A stretch of DNA of 64,000 bases from Harmonia axyridis. Taxonomy: Eukaryota > Arthropoda > Insecta > Coleoptera > Coccinellidae. The notes beneath the pieces were generated by a model. The model saw nothing but the letters and a program-made list of their open reading frames with translations, searched no databases and was not told the origin of the DNA. The stretch spans positions 29,202,001 through 29,266,000 of the forward strand of contig NC_059503.1 of NCBI RefSeq assembly GCF_914767665.1. Direction: 5' to 3'. Position numbers and translations under genes: made by a program. Below, piece after piece: positions 23,181-34,221 of the stretch (position 1 is its first letter; every line of letters begins with the position of its first letter).

Positions 23181-23235
23181 CATATTTCCCTAGGGAAATA
23201 TGAACTGACGTTTCATATTTCCCTTGGGAAATATG
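23181..23235. repeat. Two CATATTTCCC..GGGAAATATG dyads
   Basis: CATATTTCCC-TA-GGGAAATATG at 23181-23202 and CATATTTCCC-TT-GGGAAATATG at 23214-23235, perfect 10-bp arms with 2-bp centres. They begin 11 bp after the recombinase stop codon. The same half-sites occur in the left palindrome, so four dyads bracket the gene. They are candidate recombinase-binding sites. Confidence 0.8.
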
Positions 23236-23291
23236 AGTGTGTTATGACACATGGTAACTAAGGCGATATAGCTCAATATTGGTTCGATCAG

Positions 23292-23756
23292 AAAAAAATA
23301 TATTTTCAACGAACTTCACAACAGCATTCAAATCTCCCACCTAAATCGGAACTAATACCCAATCTTTATTTCTCCATCTTTTGAAAGTAATCCAACTAAG
23401 GTGGATGTTTCGGTTCGAGCTTCACTATGAAATTTTCATTTGTGAGTCTAGCTGTATCTCAAGATTATTTTCAGCAAAAATCAATAAAAGACGCAAATAT
23501 CGGCATTTGAGTTCTTGGAAAGAGCGCATAGAATATATACATATATCTACCTACATAATAGGTTCATTCAATTTATTCAATAAAATAGGAATAGTATTTC
23601 GTATTTTCGAAAGTTATCATTTTTTGGAATAAGGGCAAATATTATATATACACATTAGGCTTAGGTAATTTATTCAATAAAATAGGAACTGTAACAATAA
23701 ATAAATCATAATAAGCGTATTGAGAAAAAAATCACAAATATGATGGTTCATAATCT
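23292..23756. other. Downstream flank of gene 2
   Basis: The stretch 23381-23690 is distantly similar to the regions just downstream of genes 3-5 (TGAAATTTTCATTT.., TTTTCAGCAAAA.., and TAGGTAATTTATTCAATAAAAT near the poly(A) site). AATAAA for gene 2 is at 23669-23674 (minus strand). Confidence 0.6.
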
Positions 23757-24146
23757 TCACCACCTCCAACTACCGCGAATGGAGTAAGTTGGTTTAGCTT
23801 TGCCAGGTCCTCTGATTACTTTATTCCAGTTGGCTCCTACTTCATGGTTACGTCCAGTCTGATGAATGTTGATAGAACCTAAGGTGTTACCATCTTCACC
23901 TCTGGTGAGTGATGGGTCAAATTTCCACCCTTCCTGTTTTCCTTGACCAGGCATAGGAAAGTTTGGGGCGCCGGGTTGAAGAGATCTGGCGTATCGTAGG
24001 TGATCATATATTTGTGGTCCTTCGGGAACAACAAATTCGAAAAGTGGTTCTTCATCTACGTCAACTTCTTCCATTGGATAAGCCAAAGTGTATTGGAAGG
24101 AGATGCAGGCAACTGCGGCAATAAGCAAGAATGATGAAGATGCCAT
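23757..24146 (-). CDS. Coleoptericin prepropeptide, gene 2
   Basis: 129 residues: signal peptide about 1-22 (ISFQYTLA at its end), acidic propeptide with VDVDEEPLFEFVVPEG, processing site RYAR at 51-54, mature peptide S55-W129. It differs from the sister copies at Gln96 (HQTG), Asn108 (NWNKV) and Arg124 (SIRGS); Arg124 is shared with gene 1 only. The start is set by the 5'UTR intron 24149-24260 (GTAAGA..TTTCAG), two bases upstream of the ATG. Intact and presumably expressed on immune challenge, given its promoter. The recombinase element separates it from gene 1. Confidence 0.93.
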   Translation of the reverse strand: MASSSFLLIAAVACISFQYTLAYPMEEVDVDEEPLFEFVVPEGPQIYDHLRYARSLQPGAPNFPMPGQGKQEGWKFDPSLTRGEDGNTLGSINIHQTGRNHEVGANWNKVIRGPGKAKPTYSIRGSWRW

Positions 24147-24350
24147 TTCTGAAAAAAAAAATATTCACCTTTAAATTGTGTCAAAAATGCTTTTATCCTG
24201 ATTTGATAATAACTCATATTTAACAATCAGTTGATGTTTTGAAAAGTTTTTATTTCTTACCAAAAATATTCGTTTTCGTTTGTAGTGGAAGACTTCTTCT
24301 TTGGAAACAGTTCACGATTCATGTATGGCATTATCGGCAATGTTACTGCT

Positions 24351-24458
24351 TCTTATATTGAACTCAAGATGAGAAAAGGGGAATACCCCCGGTCCAGATT
24401 ATCTTGTTAGGCACCTATACTCTGAAAATAAAGCATGGAATGGAGTGCGGGATTCACA
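24351..24458 (-). promoter_or_regulatory. Gene 2 promoter: TATA and kappaB-like sites
   Basis: CAATATAAGA (minus strand) at 24351-24360, GGGGAATACC at 24378-24387, GGGATTCACA at 24449-24458, and a GATA-type TGATAA just beyond (near 24480). Order and spacing match the other genes. Factor binding is inferred. Confidence 0.7.
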
Positions 24459-24659
24459 ACTATCGAGTTTGATGAAGCTGATAAAACTTGATCTTTCTGC
24501 GAATATTGACGAGTCGAACTTAATGTTAGGTACTTTCTCCTGTATCAAGGTCAACAGTGATGAATAGAGTTCACTGTCGGTTAAATTTTTGTTTTAGATA
24601 TCGTCGCAAACGAATTTTGTTAATGTCTTTCGTAATTAATTGAATATAATTAGTTATTT

Positions 24660-26160
24660 TGCAGAATTGGTTCAATTCGTATACAGGGTGTCCCGTAAAC
24701 CGACGTTAACCCGGCGCATGCTGATAGCTTAGTCCTGCCTGACCAGAATATCCGAATTCGATTTCATTAAATGTGTCTTAGTTTTCGAGATATTGACAGT
24801 TGTATGAAATTACATAATAGAGTGCCACCATGAATTATTACAAATAAGAGGAACAAATCGATATGATTTATTGCCTCGGAAGAGCTGAAAGGAATACTTT
24901 TCGAGCATCACGAATTTATGTATAAAAATGTCCTGAAACAAGACGAGATGGATTAAAAAAATTGGAATTTGAATTTTTTAGTAGGTATCAAGAGAGTTGA
25001 AATCATCACAGATTTTTTCAAACAAAGACCTCTGCAAACATTTGAATTTCGTTGTGTTTCAATTTTGTGAAACAAAAAGTCCAATAAAATTGGTAAAATC
25101 TATAAAAACCAAATGGAATTTTATTTTTTCTAAATTTTTGTTACTGTGTTAATGTTAATTAATTGTCTGAATATTCAGGTTTGACTAGGTTTATTGAGTA
25201 TTAAAATTGCATGAGGAATTTCGTGAAATACCTTGTTCCTTTAGTTTTTCCTCCTTCATCCGGATAATCATTCAAATTTAAGGAATTTTCATGTACAGGT
25301 TGTTTTTTTGGGTTGAATCTTATTTATCAATTTTTCCTATGCCAGATCTGAAAAAAAATTGAGTTACAATGTCTGTTTGATCCTGAAGTACTTGTTGCAG
25401 AGAATAAACGTACTAAATATTATGGAAATATAAAGGGTGGTTCGAAACATATGGGAATAAATTGACAAAATCAATAAAACACCCTGTATCTTGATTATAA
25501 ATGGAGATAGACCATTCAAATATAGGTTATTCTGACCCACCTCAGTGTTCACTATCTGCCCTTAGCTTCCGCCCATTTACCAATGAATCACCCTGTATAT
25601 ATAAAAGAGGATATATGGATATTATGTAAGAGCATCACGTTCAAACGACGGCACCGAATTGGATAATTTTTTTTTTTTGGTTCATTACTGCGAGAATAAA
25701 TGACCGAAAACATAGTTGTTCAGATTTCTCGAAATCGAGTGATAAAAGAAAAAGAAGATTACAGAGAAGAAATTACACAACCTGCGCGGAGCAGGGGAGG
25801 GCAGCAATAATTAAAAGGTTGCTGTTACGATTTTGTGGGAATGAGATGAAAACTATAGAGCTACCTGTTGGATCAATTATCAGAAGTCAAGAAAAATCAT
25901 AAAAAATAAAAATCGTTTTCAAAGGATGACCCCATTTTCCATTACCCTGAAACAGTAGCAGGGCAAAATTATTGAAAAATGTTCCTGAAATATAGATCTT
26001 TGAATACATTAGCTTGATCAGTTAACTCTAAAAAAACTCTTTTTTATCTTTGCTTGAATTCTTTATAAAAAAGGCGATATTTTAACAGTAGATTCCTGGA
26101 GTCAAAGAAAGACTTTTTTTTACCATTATTTTTTCGATTGAAAATGTTTTTCGGTTGGAA
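24660..26160. other. Unassigned; unpaired element ends
   Basis: Isolated TACAGGGTGTCCC near 24681, ACACCCTGTATC near 25487 and CACCCTGTATAT near 25591 mark element ends whose partners I could not pair with confidence. The rest is AT-rich and uninformative. Confidence 0.4.
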
Positions 26161-26166
26161 AGATAA

Positions 26167-26360
26167 GGGCTGTTGAAAATCCATACAAACATTTATTTTT
26201 TAGTTCTCCCAAATGGTTCTATCGAAGGAAATTATTTTTAGAATATATTTTTCATTGATATGATGAATCTTCTCCCAACACAAAAATCCATCCAAATCTT
26301 CTAATCCATAAAAAACCATCGCATAAACTTTGTCTATTCAATTAATTGATGCAGGGTGTT
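26167..26360. repeat. Dispersed repeat shared with 61208-61345
   Basis: GGCTGTTGAAAATC, AATGGTTCTATCGAAGGAAA and TTTTTAGAATATA occur in the same order at 61208-61345. The other copy is preceded by a TACAGGGTGG end at 61105, and this one is followed by GCAGGGTGTTTC near 26353, so both belong to the CAGGGTG-ended group. Confidence 0.6.
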
Positions 26361-27388
26361 TCTAAAATGGAGGTAAAAAAAGATGTGAGAAAAATAGTCT
26401 ATAAAAATAGACCCACAAAAGTTTTTTTTTTCAAGAAACATGATGTTTTAATTTTTTTCGGGTTTTTTTTTCTGATACAGCCTGAACTTATTGAAATGTC
26501 AAATTGCAATTCGACAAAGATATTCCAATTTGAAGTTTTCATCATGTGATATGCTAATTTCGAATGAAAATCTACAGGGTGATATTTTTCTGGAGCAGTG
26601 CCTGCTTTTTTTCTCCAGAAACTTTTTTGGTGGACCACTCATGCATTGTAGTTTGATGAATTATAAAAAGAAACTGAGGTTAAATACTTGAATTATTTGT
26701 TTCTCGGAGTACTGTGGTATATGCTACCGATTTTTAGAAAAAACACAAACACCTATTTCGAAATCTTCAGGAAATTACAAATTATCATAAAAATCCAGGT
26801 AGTTAGCAGTGATAAATAAATTATTAGTTTAGGTATCAGTATTTTGTCGATCTATCTAAGGAATCTCTCTTTTTTATTTGAACCCCAAATTTAGGAACAC
26901 CTATATGAAATACGTTAGAATGTGCATGTTGGGATTGATATAGATGTTTGCATTTGTTCTATTCTTTGTTTTGATAAAATTTTGACGTCGAGGTAAAATC
27001 AGTTTTTCTAGTAGGTCACAGGGGTAGCCATATTAAAAAGATTATGAGGCACTGGTCTAACCCAATCTTTTAGCAATATTTTCAGCGAAAACTCTTTCGT
27101 GGAATATGTGTAGCTCTATCAATATTCTATTATTTCAAAAGAAATTTTGTTCAGGTGAATGATTCGATTTAAATTCCGCTATGAAATTTTCTTTTAACAC
27201 TGTATCCTTATCTTTTGATAATACTTTCAGCAAAAGTTCTCGGAGTTTCTGGAATGAGGGCAAAAATTCTATATACATAATAGGTTTAGGTAATTTATTC
27301 AATAAAATAGGAACATCAATAACAAATAAATAATGAGAAGCGTATTGAGAAAAAAAACACGAATATGATGGTTCATAATCTTCAGTCT
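26361..27388. other. Unassigned, then downstream flank of gene 3
   Basis: The part to about 27100 is not recognised. From about 27105 the sequence (TGTAGCTCTATCAATATTCT, GTTCAGGTGAATGATTCGAT) is the downstream flank repeated behind genes 4 and 5. AATAAA for gene 3 is at 27294-27299 (minus strand). Confidence 0.5.
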
Positions 27389-27778
27389 TCACCATCTCCA
27401 ACTGCCGTGAATGGAGTAAGTTGGCTTAGCTTTGCCTGGTCCTCTGATTACTTTATCCCAGTTGGCTCCTACTTCGTGGTTAGGTCCAGTGTGATGAATG
27501 TTGATAGAACCTAAGGTGTTACCATCTTCACCTCTGGTGAGTGATGGGTCAAATTTCCACCCTTCCTGTTTTCCTTGACCAGGCATTGGGAAGTTTGGTG
27601 CTCCGGGTTGAAGTGATCTGACGTATCGTTGTTGATGGTATATTTGAGATTCTCCAGGGTGAACATAGACGAAAGATGGTTCTTCATCTACAACAACCTC
27701 TTCCATAGGATAAGCTAAGCTGTATTGGAAGTAGATGCAGGCAAATGCGGCAAAAAGTAGGAATGATGGAGAAGCCAT
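27389..27778 (-). CDS. Coleoptericin prepropeptide, gene 3 (second propeptide type)
   Basis: A secreted antimicrobial peptide precursor of 129 residues, but with a different pre/pro region from genes 1, 2 and 5-7: MASPSFLLFAAFACIYF, then VVVDEEPSFVYVHPGESQ and RYVR at 51-54. The mature part S55-W129 is nearly identical to that of the other genes (Pro99, His124). An upstream in-frame ATG would add eight residues, but the 5'UTR intron 27781-27878 (GTAGGT..TTTCAG) ends two bases before the chosen ATG, so the longer frame lies in the intron. Tandem partner of gene 4. Confidence 0.93.
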   Translation of the reverse strand: MASPSFLLFAAFACIYFQYSLAYPMEEVVVDEEPSFVYVHPGESQIYHQQRYVRSLQPGAPNFPMPGQGKQEGWKFDPSLTRGEDGNTLGSINIHHTGPNHEVGANWDKVIRGPGKAKPTYSIHGSWRW

Positions 27779-27963
27779 TACTGAAAAAAAAATCATATTC
27801 ATATCTTGCTAGGAATAATAGTCTCTCGATTTAATGATCATTCATATTCAATAATTCAATATGGTTTTTTATACCTACCAAAAATATTTGTTTCCGTTTG
27901 TAGTGGAAGACTTCTTCTTTGCATTCACAATTGGTGTATGCCACTATTCGCAATGTTACTGCC

Positions 27964-28068
27964 ATTTATATCGATCTCAAGACGAGAAAAGGGGAATACC
28001 CCGGTCCAGATGATCTTGTTAGCCATCTACTCTGAAGATAAAGCTTAGCATGGAGTGCGGGATTCACC
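27964..28068 (-). promoter_or_regulatory. Gene 3 promoter: TATA and kappaB-like sites
   Basis: CGATATAAAT-type TATA at 27964-27973, GGGGAATACC at 27991-28000, GGGATTCACC at 28059-28068, and TGATAA (GATA-type) near 28093. Nearly base-for-base identical to the gene 4 promoter. Confidence 0.72.
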
Positions 28069-28189
28069 TACAGAGTTTGATGACTGTTAAAGCTGATAAA
28101 ACTTGATATATATTAGATAATTTCGCTTGTGTCAAGGTTCACAGTGATAATGAAAAGAAATTACTAGCGTAAAAATGTTTCAGATATCT

Positions 28190-29640
28190 TTTCAATATGA
28201 ACTTTCCTTCCTTTTCTTAAGGTCTTCATCGTCTATTAAAATCAATCTCATTGAAAAAAATTGATTTAGGTTATCTATTTTCACAATGCGTTCCATTACC
28301 CTCTTAATGTGTATGAGACTGGAAAATTCGTAAACATAAAAATTAGTCTGAAAATGTTTACAGAATGTTTTATTGCATCGAGATACCAATTGTTTTGAAT
28401 ATTTGACTAATTTTTTACTCAATACTAGGATGAATAACAATAGAGAGCCATATCTAATTTGAAATGCAATTACTTGTTATCCATAAATAATAAAATAAAT
28501 AAAACTGGAATGAAAATAAAACTTTTGAAGCTTGAAACAATTAATTTTCTGTCCAAAATGAAAATCGAATCAGGAGAACTTTTTTTTTTTCTATTCAATT
28601 TTTGTATTCTTCATAATAATATTCCACTATGGAGAGAATAAAACTTTTAGTAGGAGTTAGAAAAATATTTTTCTTGTAGGATTCCAAAGGTTTCTCATTC
28701 AAATTTAGTTTTCTGGGTTAAAACAACAGAATAGTAATCGAAAATCACTAGTACTCTTATGCCTGTAGAATTTTCAATATTTATGTATTTAATTGATATC
28801 CATACTGTTAGATCATGGAATTTTGGAGTTAGTTTTCTTCTGAATTCCTGATCCAAGATTGAGATTCAATTATATCTTTCATGCTGCCTTTAGGAGAAAA
28901 ACTACACATTAAATTCATTTTCAGGTTCTCTATGGAATATGTAGGTAAAGGATTATTGTTTGTCGAGCAAATATACTGTGGCGTACCCAGACATAAGCCT
29001 TGCTTATGTCTTGCATACGATTTCTCAACTCTACATCTACCTAATATCTATTAATAATATCAAAAACTGCCAGCCCAAGTACCTACAAAATATGAAAGGC
29101 GAAGCATTTTGAAAATTATTCATTTTAGGCATAACATATCTCAACAAGAAATTAAGACTTCTCATTAGGCTATCCGACAGGAAAAAAATCAGGGCATGAA
29201 TGAATGGATGTATTAACATTTTTTGGGGGGTCATTCTCTTTCCAAGAGTTTTCGACCAATCGAACACAATAGTGTTCGATCGATCGATAGTTTCGGATGT
29301 AGGTATACACCCGAAATCTAAACTTCTTTGGTGTTGTCACGGAAAAACTGGGTAATTATTTTTCGACATTATTCTTGAAATTTTAACATAGTTCTGCTTT
29401 GAGGATCAACATAAAAATTCGCATCGAGGATTGCAATTATCATTGTACAGGATTAGCAATTTTCGATGTTTAAGCACTACAACTTTTGAATCAGAACGGA
29501 TAGATAAAATCTGATACTTCATGCTCGTTCTCTTTTTCTGAGACTCATAGAGTATTATTCATTTTTGCCACCTTCTTTTGTTTTCGAGTTATATGCGATA
29601 ATTGGAAAAATAACGATATAAAAAAAATGAATATCTCCGC
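28190..29640. repeat. Tandem-unit flank between genes 3 and 4
   Basis: About 28200-28985 is repeated upstream of gene 4 at about 30925-31640. The match stops after GTACCCAGACATAAGCCTTG, where the two copies diverge. 29030-29195 belongs to a separate dispersed repeat also seen at 32525-32675 and inverted at 42055-42240. No gene lies here. Confidence 0.65.
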
Positions 29641-29645
29641 TATTA

Positions 29646-30106
29646 TTGAGGATAAAACATTATAGAGGCACTAGAGCAGAAATTTTCCATTACGAAGCTA
29701 TGACCCGAAGTTATGTTTTTTCAAATGAAAAGACTAGATTTCTGTGCTTCAACATGTGCATTCAACTTCATCCAAAAAAATCATCAACGAACTTCATAAA
29801 CGATCTCAGACCAAACTCGCAAATTATGTAATAATGTAGCTCTATCAATATTCTTTTATTTCGGAAGAAATTTTGTTCAGGTGAATGATTCGATTCAAAT
29901 TCAGTTATGAAATTTTCATTTAACAGTGTAACCTCATCTTTTGATAATATTTTCAGCAAAAGTTCTCGGAGTTTATGGAATGAGGGCAAAAATTATATAT
30001 ACATAATAGGTTTAGGTAATTTATTCAATAAAATAGGAACAGTAACAATAAATAAATAATAATAAGCGTATTGAGAAAAAATCACGAATATGCTGGTTCA
30101 TAATCT
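29646..30106. repeat. Duplicated downstream block, gene 4 copy
   Basis: About 460 bp, from GGATAAAACATTATAGAGGC to the gene 4 stop, repeated with few changes at 32713-33171 behind gene 5. The 61-codon plus frame 29646-29831 recurs at 32713-32899, but its conservation is explained by the duplication. AATAAA for gene 4 is at 30020-30025 (minus strand). Confidence 0.8.
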
Positions 30107-30496
30107 TCACCATCTCCAACTGCCATGAATGGAGTAAGTTGGCTTAGCTTTGCCTGGCCCTCTGATAACCTTATCCCAGTTGGCTCCTACTTCATGGTTA
30201 CGTCCAGTGTGATGAATGTTGATAGAACCTAAGGTGTTACCATCTTCACCTCTTGTGAGTGATGGGTCGAATTTCCACCCTTCCTGTTTTCCTTGACCAG
30301 GCATTGGGAAGTTTGGGGCTCCAGGTTGAAGTGATCTGACGTATCGTTGTTGATGGTATATTTGAGATTCTTCAGGCTGGACATATACGAAAGATGGTTC
30401 CCCATCTACAACAACCTCTTCCATAGGATAAGCTAAGCTGTATTGGAAGTAGATGCAGGCAAATGCGGCAATAAGTAGGAATGATGGAGAAGCCAT
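30107..30496 (-). CDS. Coleoptericin prepropeptide, gene 4 (second propeptide type)
   Basis: 129 residues, closest to gene 3 in the leader (MASPSFLLIAAFACIYF) and propeptide (VVVDGEPSFVYVQPEESQ, RYVR at 51-54). The mature peptide S55-W129 is identical to that of genes 5 and 6, which carry the other propeptide type (Arg99, Asp108, His124). The start follows the 5'UTR intron 30499-30594 (GTACGT..TTTCAG). Identical mature regions behind different propeptides suggest gene conversion of the 3' half. Confidence 0.93.
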   Translation of the reverse strand: MASPSFLLIAAFACIYFQYSLAYPMEEVVVDGEPSFVYVQPEESQIYHQQRYVRSLQPGAPNFPMPGQGKQEGWKFDPSLTRGEDGNTLGSINIHHTGRNHEVGANWDKVIRGPGKAKPTYSIHGSWRW

Positions 30497-30684
30497 TACT
30501 GAAAAAAATCATATTCATATCTTGCTAGGAATAATCATCACTCGATGTAATGATCATTAATATTCAACAATTCAATATGGTTTTTTATACGTACCAAAAA
30601 TATTCGTTTCCGTTTGTAGTGGAAGACTTCTTCTTTGCATTCAGTTCACAATTGGTGTATGCCACTATTCGCAATGTTACTGCC

Positions 30685-30789
30685 ATTTATATCGATCTCA
30701 AGACGAGAAAAGGGGAATACCCCGGTCCAGATGATCTTGTTAGCCATCTACTCTGAAAATAAAGCTTAGCATGGAGTGCGGGATTCACC
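30685..30789 (-). promoter_or_regulatory. Gene 4 promoter: TATA and kappaB-like sites
   Basis: CGATATAAAT-type TATA near 30685-30693, GGGGAATACC at 30712-30721, GGGATTCACC at 30780-30789, GATA-type TGATAA near 30815. Factor binding inferred. Confidence 0.72.
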
Positions 30790-30924
30790 TACAGAGTTTG
30801 ATGACTGCTTAAGCTGATAAAACTTGATCTATATTAGATACTTCCGCTTGTGTCAAGGTTCACAGTGATAATGAAAAGAAATTACTAGCGTAAAAATCTT
30901 TCTTATATCTTCAAAATATGATTT

Positions 30925-32712
30925 TTCTTTCCTTTTCTTAAGGTCTCCATCGTCTATAAAAATCAATCTCATTGAAAAATGTTCACAGTATGTTTTATTG
31001 CATCGAGATACCAACTGTTTTGAATATTTGACTAATTTTCAACTCAATACTAGAATGAATAACAATAGAGAGCCATATCTAATTTGAAATGGAATAAATT
31101 GGTATCCATAAATAAATGAATGTTTTGACTGTATATATCCGTGAGGTTGCGATCACACTCAAATGCGAAAACTGGAATGATTATAAAATTTTGAAGCTTG
31201 AAACAATTTTCTGTCCAAACGAAATATCGAATCAGGATAACTCTTTTTTTTTTCTAATCAATTTTTGTATTCCTCATAATCATATTCCAATACGGAGAGA
31301 ATAAAAGTTTTAGTAGGAAAAAATAAACTTGGAGGATTCCAAAGGTTTCTCATTCAAATTTAGTTTTCTGGGTTAAAATAGCAGATTAGTAATCGAAAAT
31401 CACTATTACTCTTAGGCCTATAGGATTTTAAATATTTATGTATATAAATTGATATCCATAGATCATGGAATTTTGGAGTTAGTTTTCTTCAGAATTCCTG
31501 ATCCAAGATTTAGATTCAGTGATATCTTTCATGATGTCTTGAGGAGAAAAACTACACATTAAATTCATTTTCAGGTTTTCTATGGAATATGTAAGTAAAG
31601 GATTATTGTTTGTCATCTGTGCTGTGGCGTACCCAGACATAAGCCTTGGGGGGGATAAAGAAAAAAAAATTGGTTATATGTTTCCGATGTCCTTTGACCT
31701 TACAGATACTTCTTGAGATTGATTTTCACCTGTTGAAGTGTCAGCTGTTGTATTCAAATGGAAAAAACTTGAAGATTCGCCTGCATTAATTTTCCTTCTT
31801 TTGAAGAAGTTTTCCAAAGAAGTTAGCTTACTCATAATAAGATTGTGATATATAAGATTGTACCTTATAATGGTTTGTCCTCCTGGGGGGATATATCCGT
31901 CTTATCTCCTCTCTTGGGTACGCTACTGCAAATATATGTATAACCCTTTTTTTCTCCTTCAATTTTTATTGATTGTTCATTTTGTTCTAAATTCTCAACG
32001 ATTTTTCAGTTGTGTAAATAATTACTTTGTCTGATTTTCATTTGATTATACAATTTAGGGACTATTACCTAGAATGATGTTCTTTTTATGTAAGTATATA
32101 AATTTTTTGGTACCTATCCATACGGATAGATCATGGTATTTTGGAGCTGCTTACTTTTAGAATTCGTGATCCAAAATTGATATTCTGTGATATCTTTCAG
32201 GGTGCCCATTATATTTTTCCTTCAGGATCAACCACTTTCAAGAAAATGTTGAAATGGAGGTTTCAGGTGGAGGTACAGCGTTATTCTTCGTCAGGTAAAG
32301 ATGTATAAACCTTTTTCCTCTTCAATTTCTGTTAATTGTTTATTTTGTTCTGAACGATTTTTCGTAATTTTTTTTCTGTTTTTGATTAATTATTTATTCA
32401 GATTGTATAATAAGTTCATGTTAGACACCGTAGTTTTGATTTTCAATTTGGTAAACATTGATTCTAGGACTTTTGGCCTGTTTGGTCAAGTGTGAATAAA
32501 TGAATCGAATTATCGAAGAGATTTTTGTGCCTTATGCCTAAGATACATAGTTTTCAAAATGCTTCGAATTTCATGTTTGTACGGAGTCTGGCAGTATACT
32601 TTCCACGCATACAGTTTAGAAGGGATAACATTTCTCAACTCTACTTAATATCTACTAATAATATCAAAAACTGCCAGCCCAAAAAAAATATACCTATATC
32701 TCCGCTATTTTT
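30925..32712. repeat. Tandem-unit flank between genes 4 and 5
   Basis: 30925-31640 repeats the block upstream of gene 3. Within it ATAGATCATGGAATTTTGGAG recurs in diverged form near 32125 (ATAGATCATGGTATTTTGGAG), an internal duplication. 32525-32675 is the dispersed repeat also at 29030. No gene found. Confidence 0.6.
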
Positions 32713-33171
32713 GAGGATAAAACATTATAGAGGCACTAGAGCAGAAATTTTCCATTACGAAGCTATGACCCAAAGTTATGTTTTTTCAAATGAAAAGACA
32801 AGATTTCTGTGCTTCAACATGTGCATTCAACTTCATCCAAAAAAATCATCAATGAACTTTATAAACGATCTCAGACCAGACTCGAAAATTATTAAATAAT
32901 GTAGCTCTATCAATATTCTTTTATTTCGAGAGAAATTTTGTTCAGGTGAATGATTCGATTCAAATTCCGTTATGAAATTTTCATTTAACAGTGTAACCTA
33001 ATATTTTGATAATATTTTCAGCAAAAGTTCTCGGAGTTTCTGGAATGAGGGCAAAAATTATATATACATAATAGGTTTAGGTAATTTATTCAATAAAATA
33101 GGAACAGTAACAATAAATAAATAATAATAAGCTTATTGAGAAAAAATCACGAATATGATGGTTCATAATCT
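32713..33171. repeat. Duplicated downstream block, gene 5 copy
   Basis: Counterpart of 29646-30106. AATAAA for gene 5 at 33085-33090 (minus strand). Confidence 0.8.
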
Positions 33172-33561
33172 TCACCATCTCCAACTGCCATGAATGGAGT
33201 AAGTTGGCTTAGCTTTGCCTGGCCCTCTGATAACCTTATCCCAGTTGGCTCCTACTTCATGGTTACGTCCAGTGTGATGAATGTTGATAGAACCTAAGGT
33301 GTTACCATCTTCACCTCTGGTGAGTGATGGGTCAAATTTCCACCCTTCCTGTTTTCCTTGACCAGGCATTGGGAAGTTTGGGGCTCCAGGTTGAAGAGAT
33401 CTGACGTATCGTACGTGATCATATATTTGAGGTCCTTCGGGAACAACAAATTCGAAAAGTGGTTCTTCATCTACGTCAACTTCTTGCATGGGATAAGCCA
33501 ATGTGTATTGGAAGGAGATGCAGGCAACCGCGGCAATTAACAGAAATGATGAAGATGCCAT
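33172..33561 (-). CDS. Coleoptericin prepropeptide, gene 5
   Basis: 129 residues with the first propeptide type (MASSSFLLIAAV, VDVDEEPLFEFVVPEG, RYVR at 51-54). Mature peptide S55-W129 identical to genes 4 and 6. The open frame extends ten codons further upstream, but the 5'UTR intron 33564-33654 (GTAAGT..TTTCAG) shows that those codons are intronic. It sits in the tandem unit with genes 3 and 4, yet its leader groups with genes 1, 2, 6 and 7, so type and position do not match. Last minus-strand copy; gene 6 begins the divergent pair 2.9 kb away. Confidence 0.93.
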   Translation of the reverse strand: MASSSFLLIAAVACISFQYTLAYPMQEVDVDEEPLFEFVVPEGPQIYDHVRYVRSLQPGAPNFPMPGQGKQEGWKFDPSLTRGEDGNTLGSINIHHTGRNHEVGANWDKVIRGPGKAKPTYSIHGSWRW

Positions 33562-33744
33562 TTCTGAAAAACAAAAAATATGCACCTTCAACCTTCAAAT
33601 CGTTCCAAAAATATACACTATTCCCATTGTCTTGCAAATTTTTTTTTCACTTACCAAGAATATTCGTTTCCGTTTGTAGTAGAAAACCTCTTCTTTTGAT
33701 TCAGTTCAGAATTGATGTATGCTACTATCGGAAATGTTACCACC

Positions 33745-33848
33745 ATTTATATCGATCTCAAGACGAGAAAGGGGAATACCCCGGTCCAGATGATCTTGTT
33801 AGCCGTCTACTGTGAAAATAAAGCTTAGCATGGAGTGCGGGATTCACC
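33745..33848 (-). promoter_or_regulatory. Gene 5 promoter: TATA and kappaB-like sites
   Basis: CGATATAAAT-type TATA near 33745-33753, GGGGAATACC at 33771-33780, GGGATTCACC at 33839-33848, TGATAA near 33875. The promoter resembles those of genes 3 and 4 although the leader peptide does not. Confidence 0.72.
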
Positions 33849-34221
33849 TACAGAGTTTGATGACCCTTAAAGCTGATAAAACTTGATCTTTCTGCCAACA
33901 TTGACGAGTCGAGCCAAATGTTTAGACACTTTCGCCTCTGTCAAGGTCGAATGTGATAATGAAAAGAAATTACTGGTGTGAAAATATTTCAGATTTCTTG
34001 ACAATATGACTTTCTTTTTCAAATGGAATTTATCATCTCTCATTGACAAAAATTGATTCAGTTTGTCTATGTATACAATGTGTTTCATTTCAATTCTCTA
34101 GTTATTATTCTTAAAATTAGAATTTTTAGCTCAATAATGATGAATAACCCAATAATAAAGAAAAAATGTGTTCATTTCATAAAAGAATGACAGTCTTCGA
34201 CTCAATTCCATCGATAAAATC

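Larger units (their letters stand above)
21655..23291 (+). mobile_element. Crypton-like tyrosine-recombinase element
   Basis: Unit formed by the hairpin at 21651-21798, the recombinase gene at 21953-23169 and a right region with two short dyads. Limits are set by analogy to element B: the left end AATAGCTATTATTACAAC resembles B's AATAGTTATTTATAATACAA, and the right end GATCAG is followed by AAAAAAA, as B's AATTAGAG is followed by AAA. GAAAAAA flanks both sides (21650-21656; 23291-23298). Short direct repeats without terminal inverted repeats are the known Crypton signature. The exact ends are inferred, because no empty site for this element is in the window. Confidence 0.6.

Noticed and set aside
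27779..27802. Eight extra N-terminal codons for coleoptericin gene 3 (likewise ten for gene 5, four for gene 6)
   Set aside because: They fall inside the 5'UTR intron, whose AG acceptor ends two bases before the shared MAS(S/P)S start.
29646..29831. 61-codon frame conserved between two loci (also 32713-32899)
   Set aside because: Conservation is explained by the recent tandem duplication of noncoding flank.
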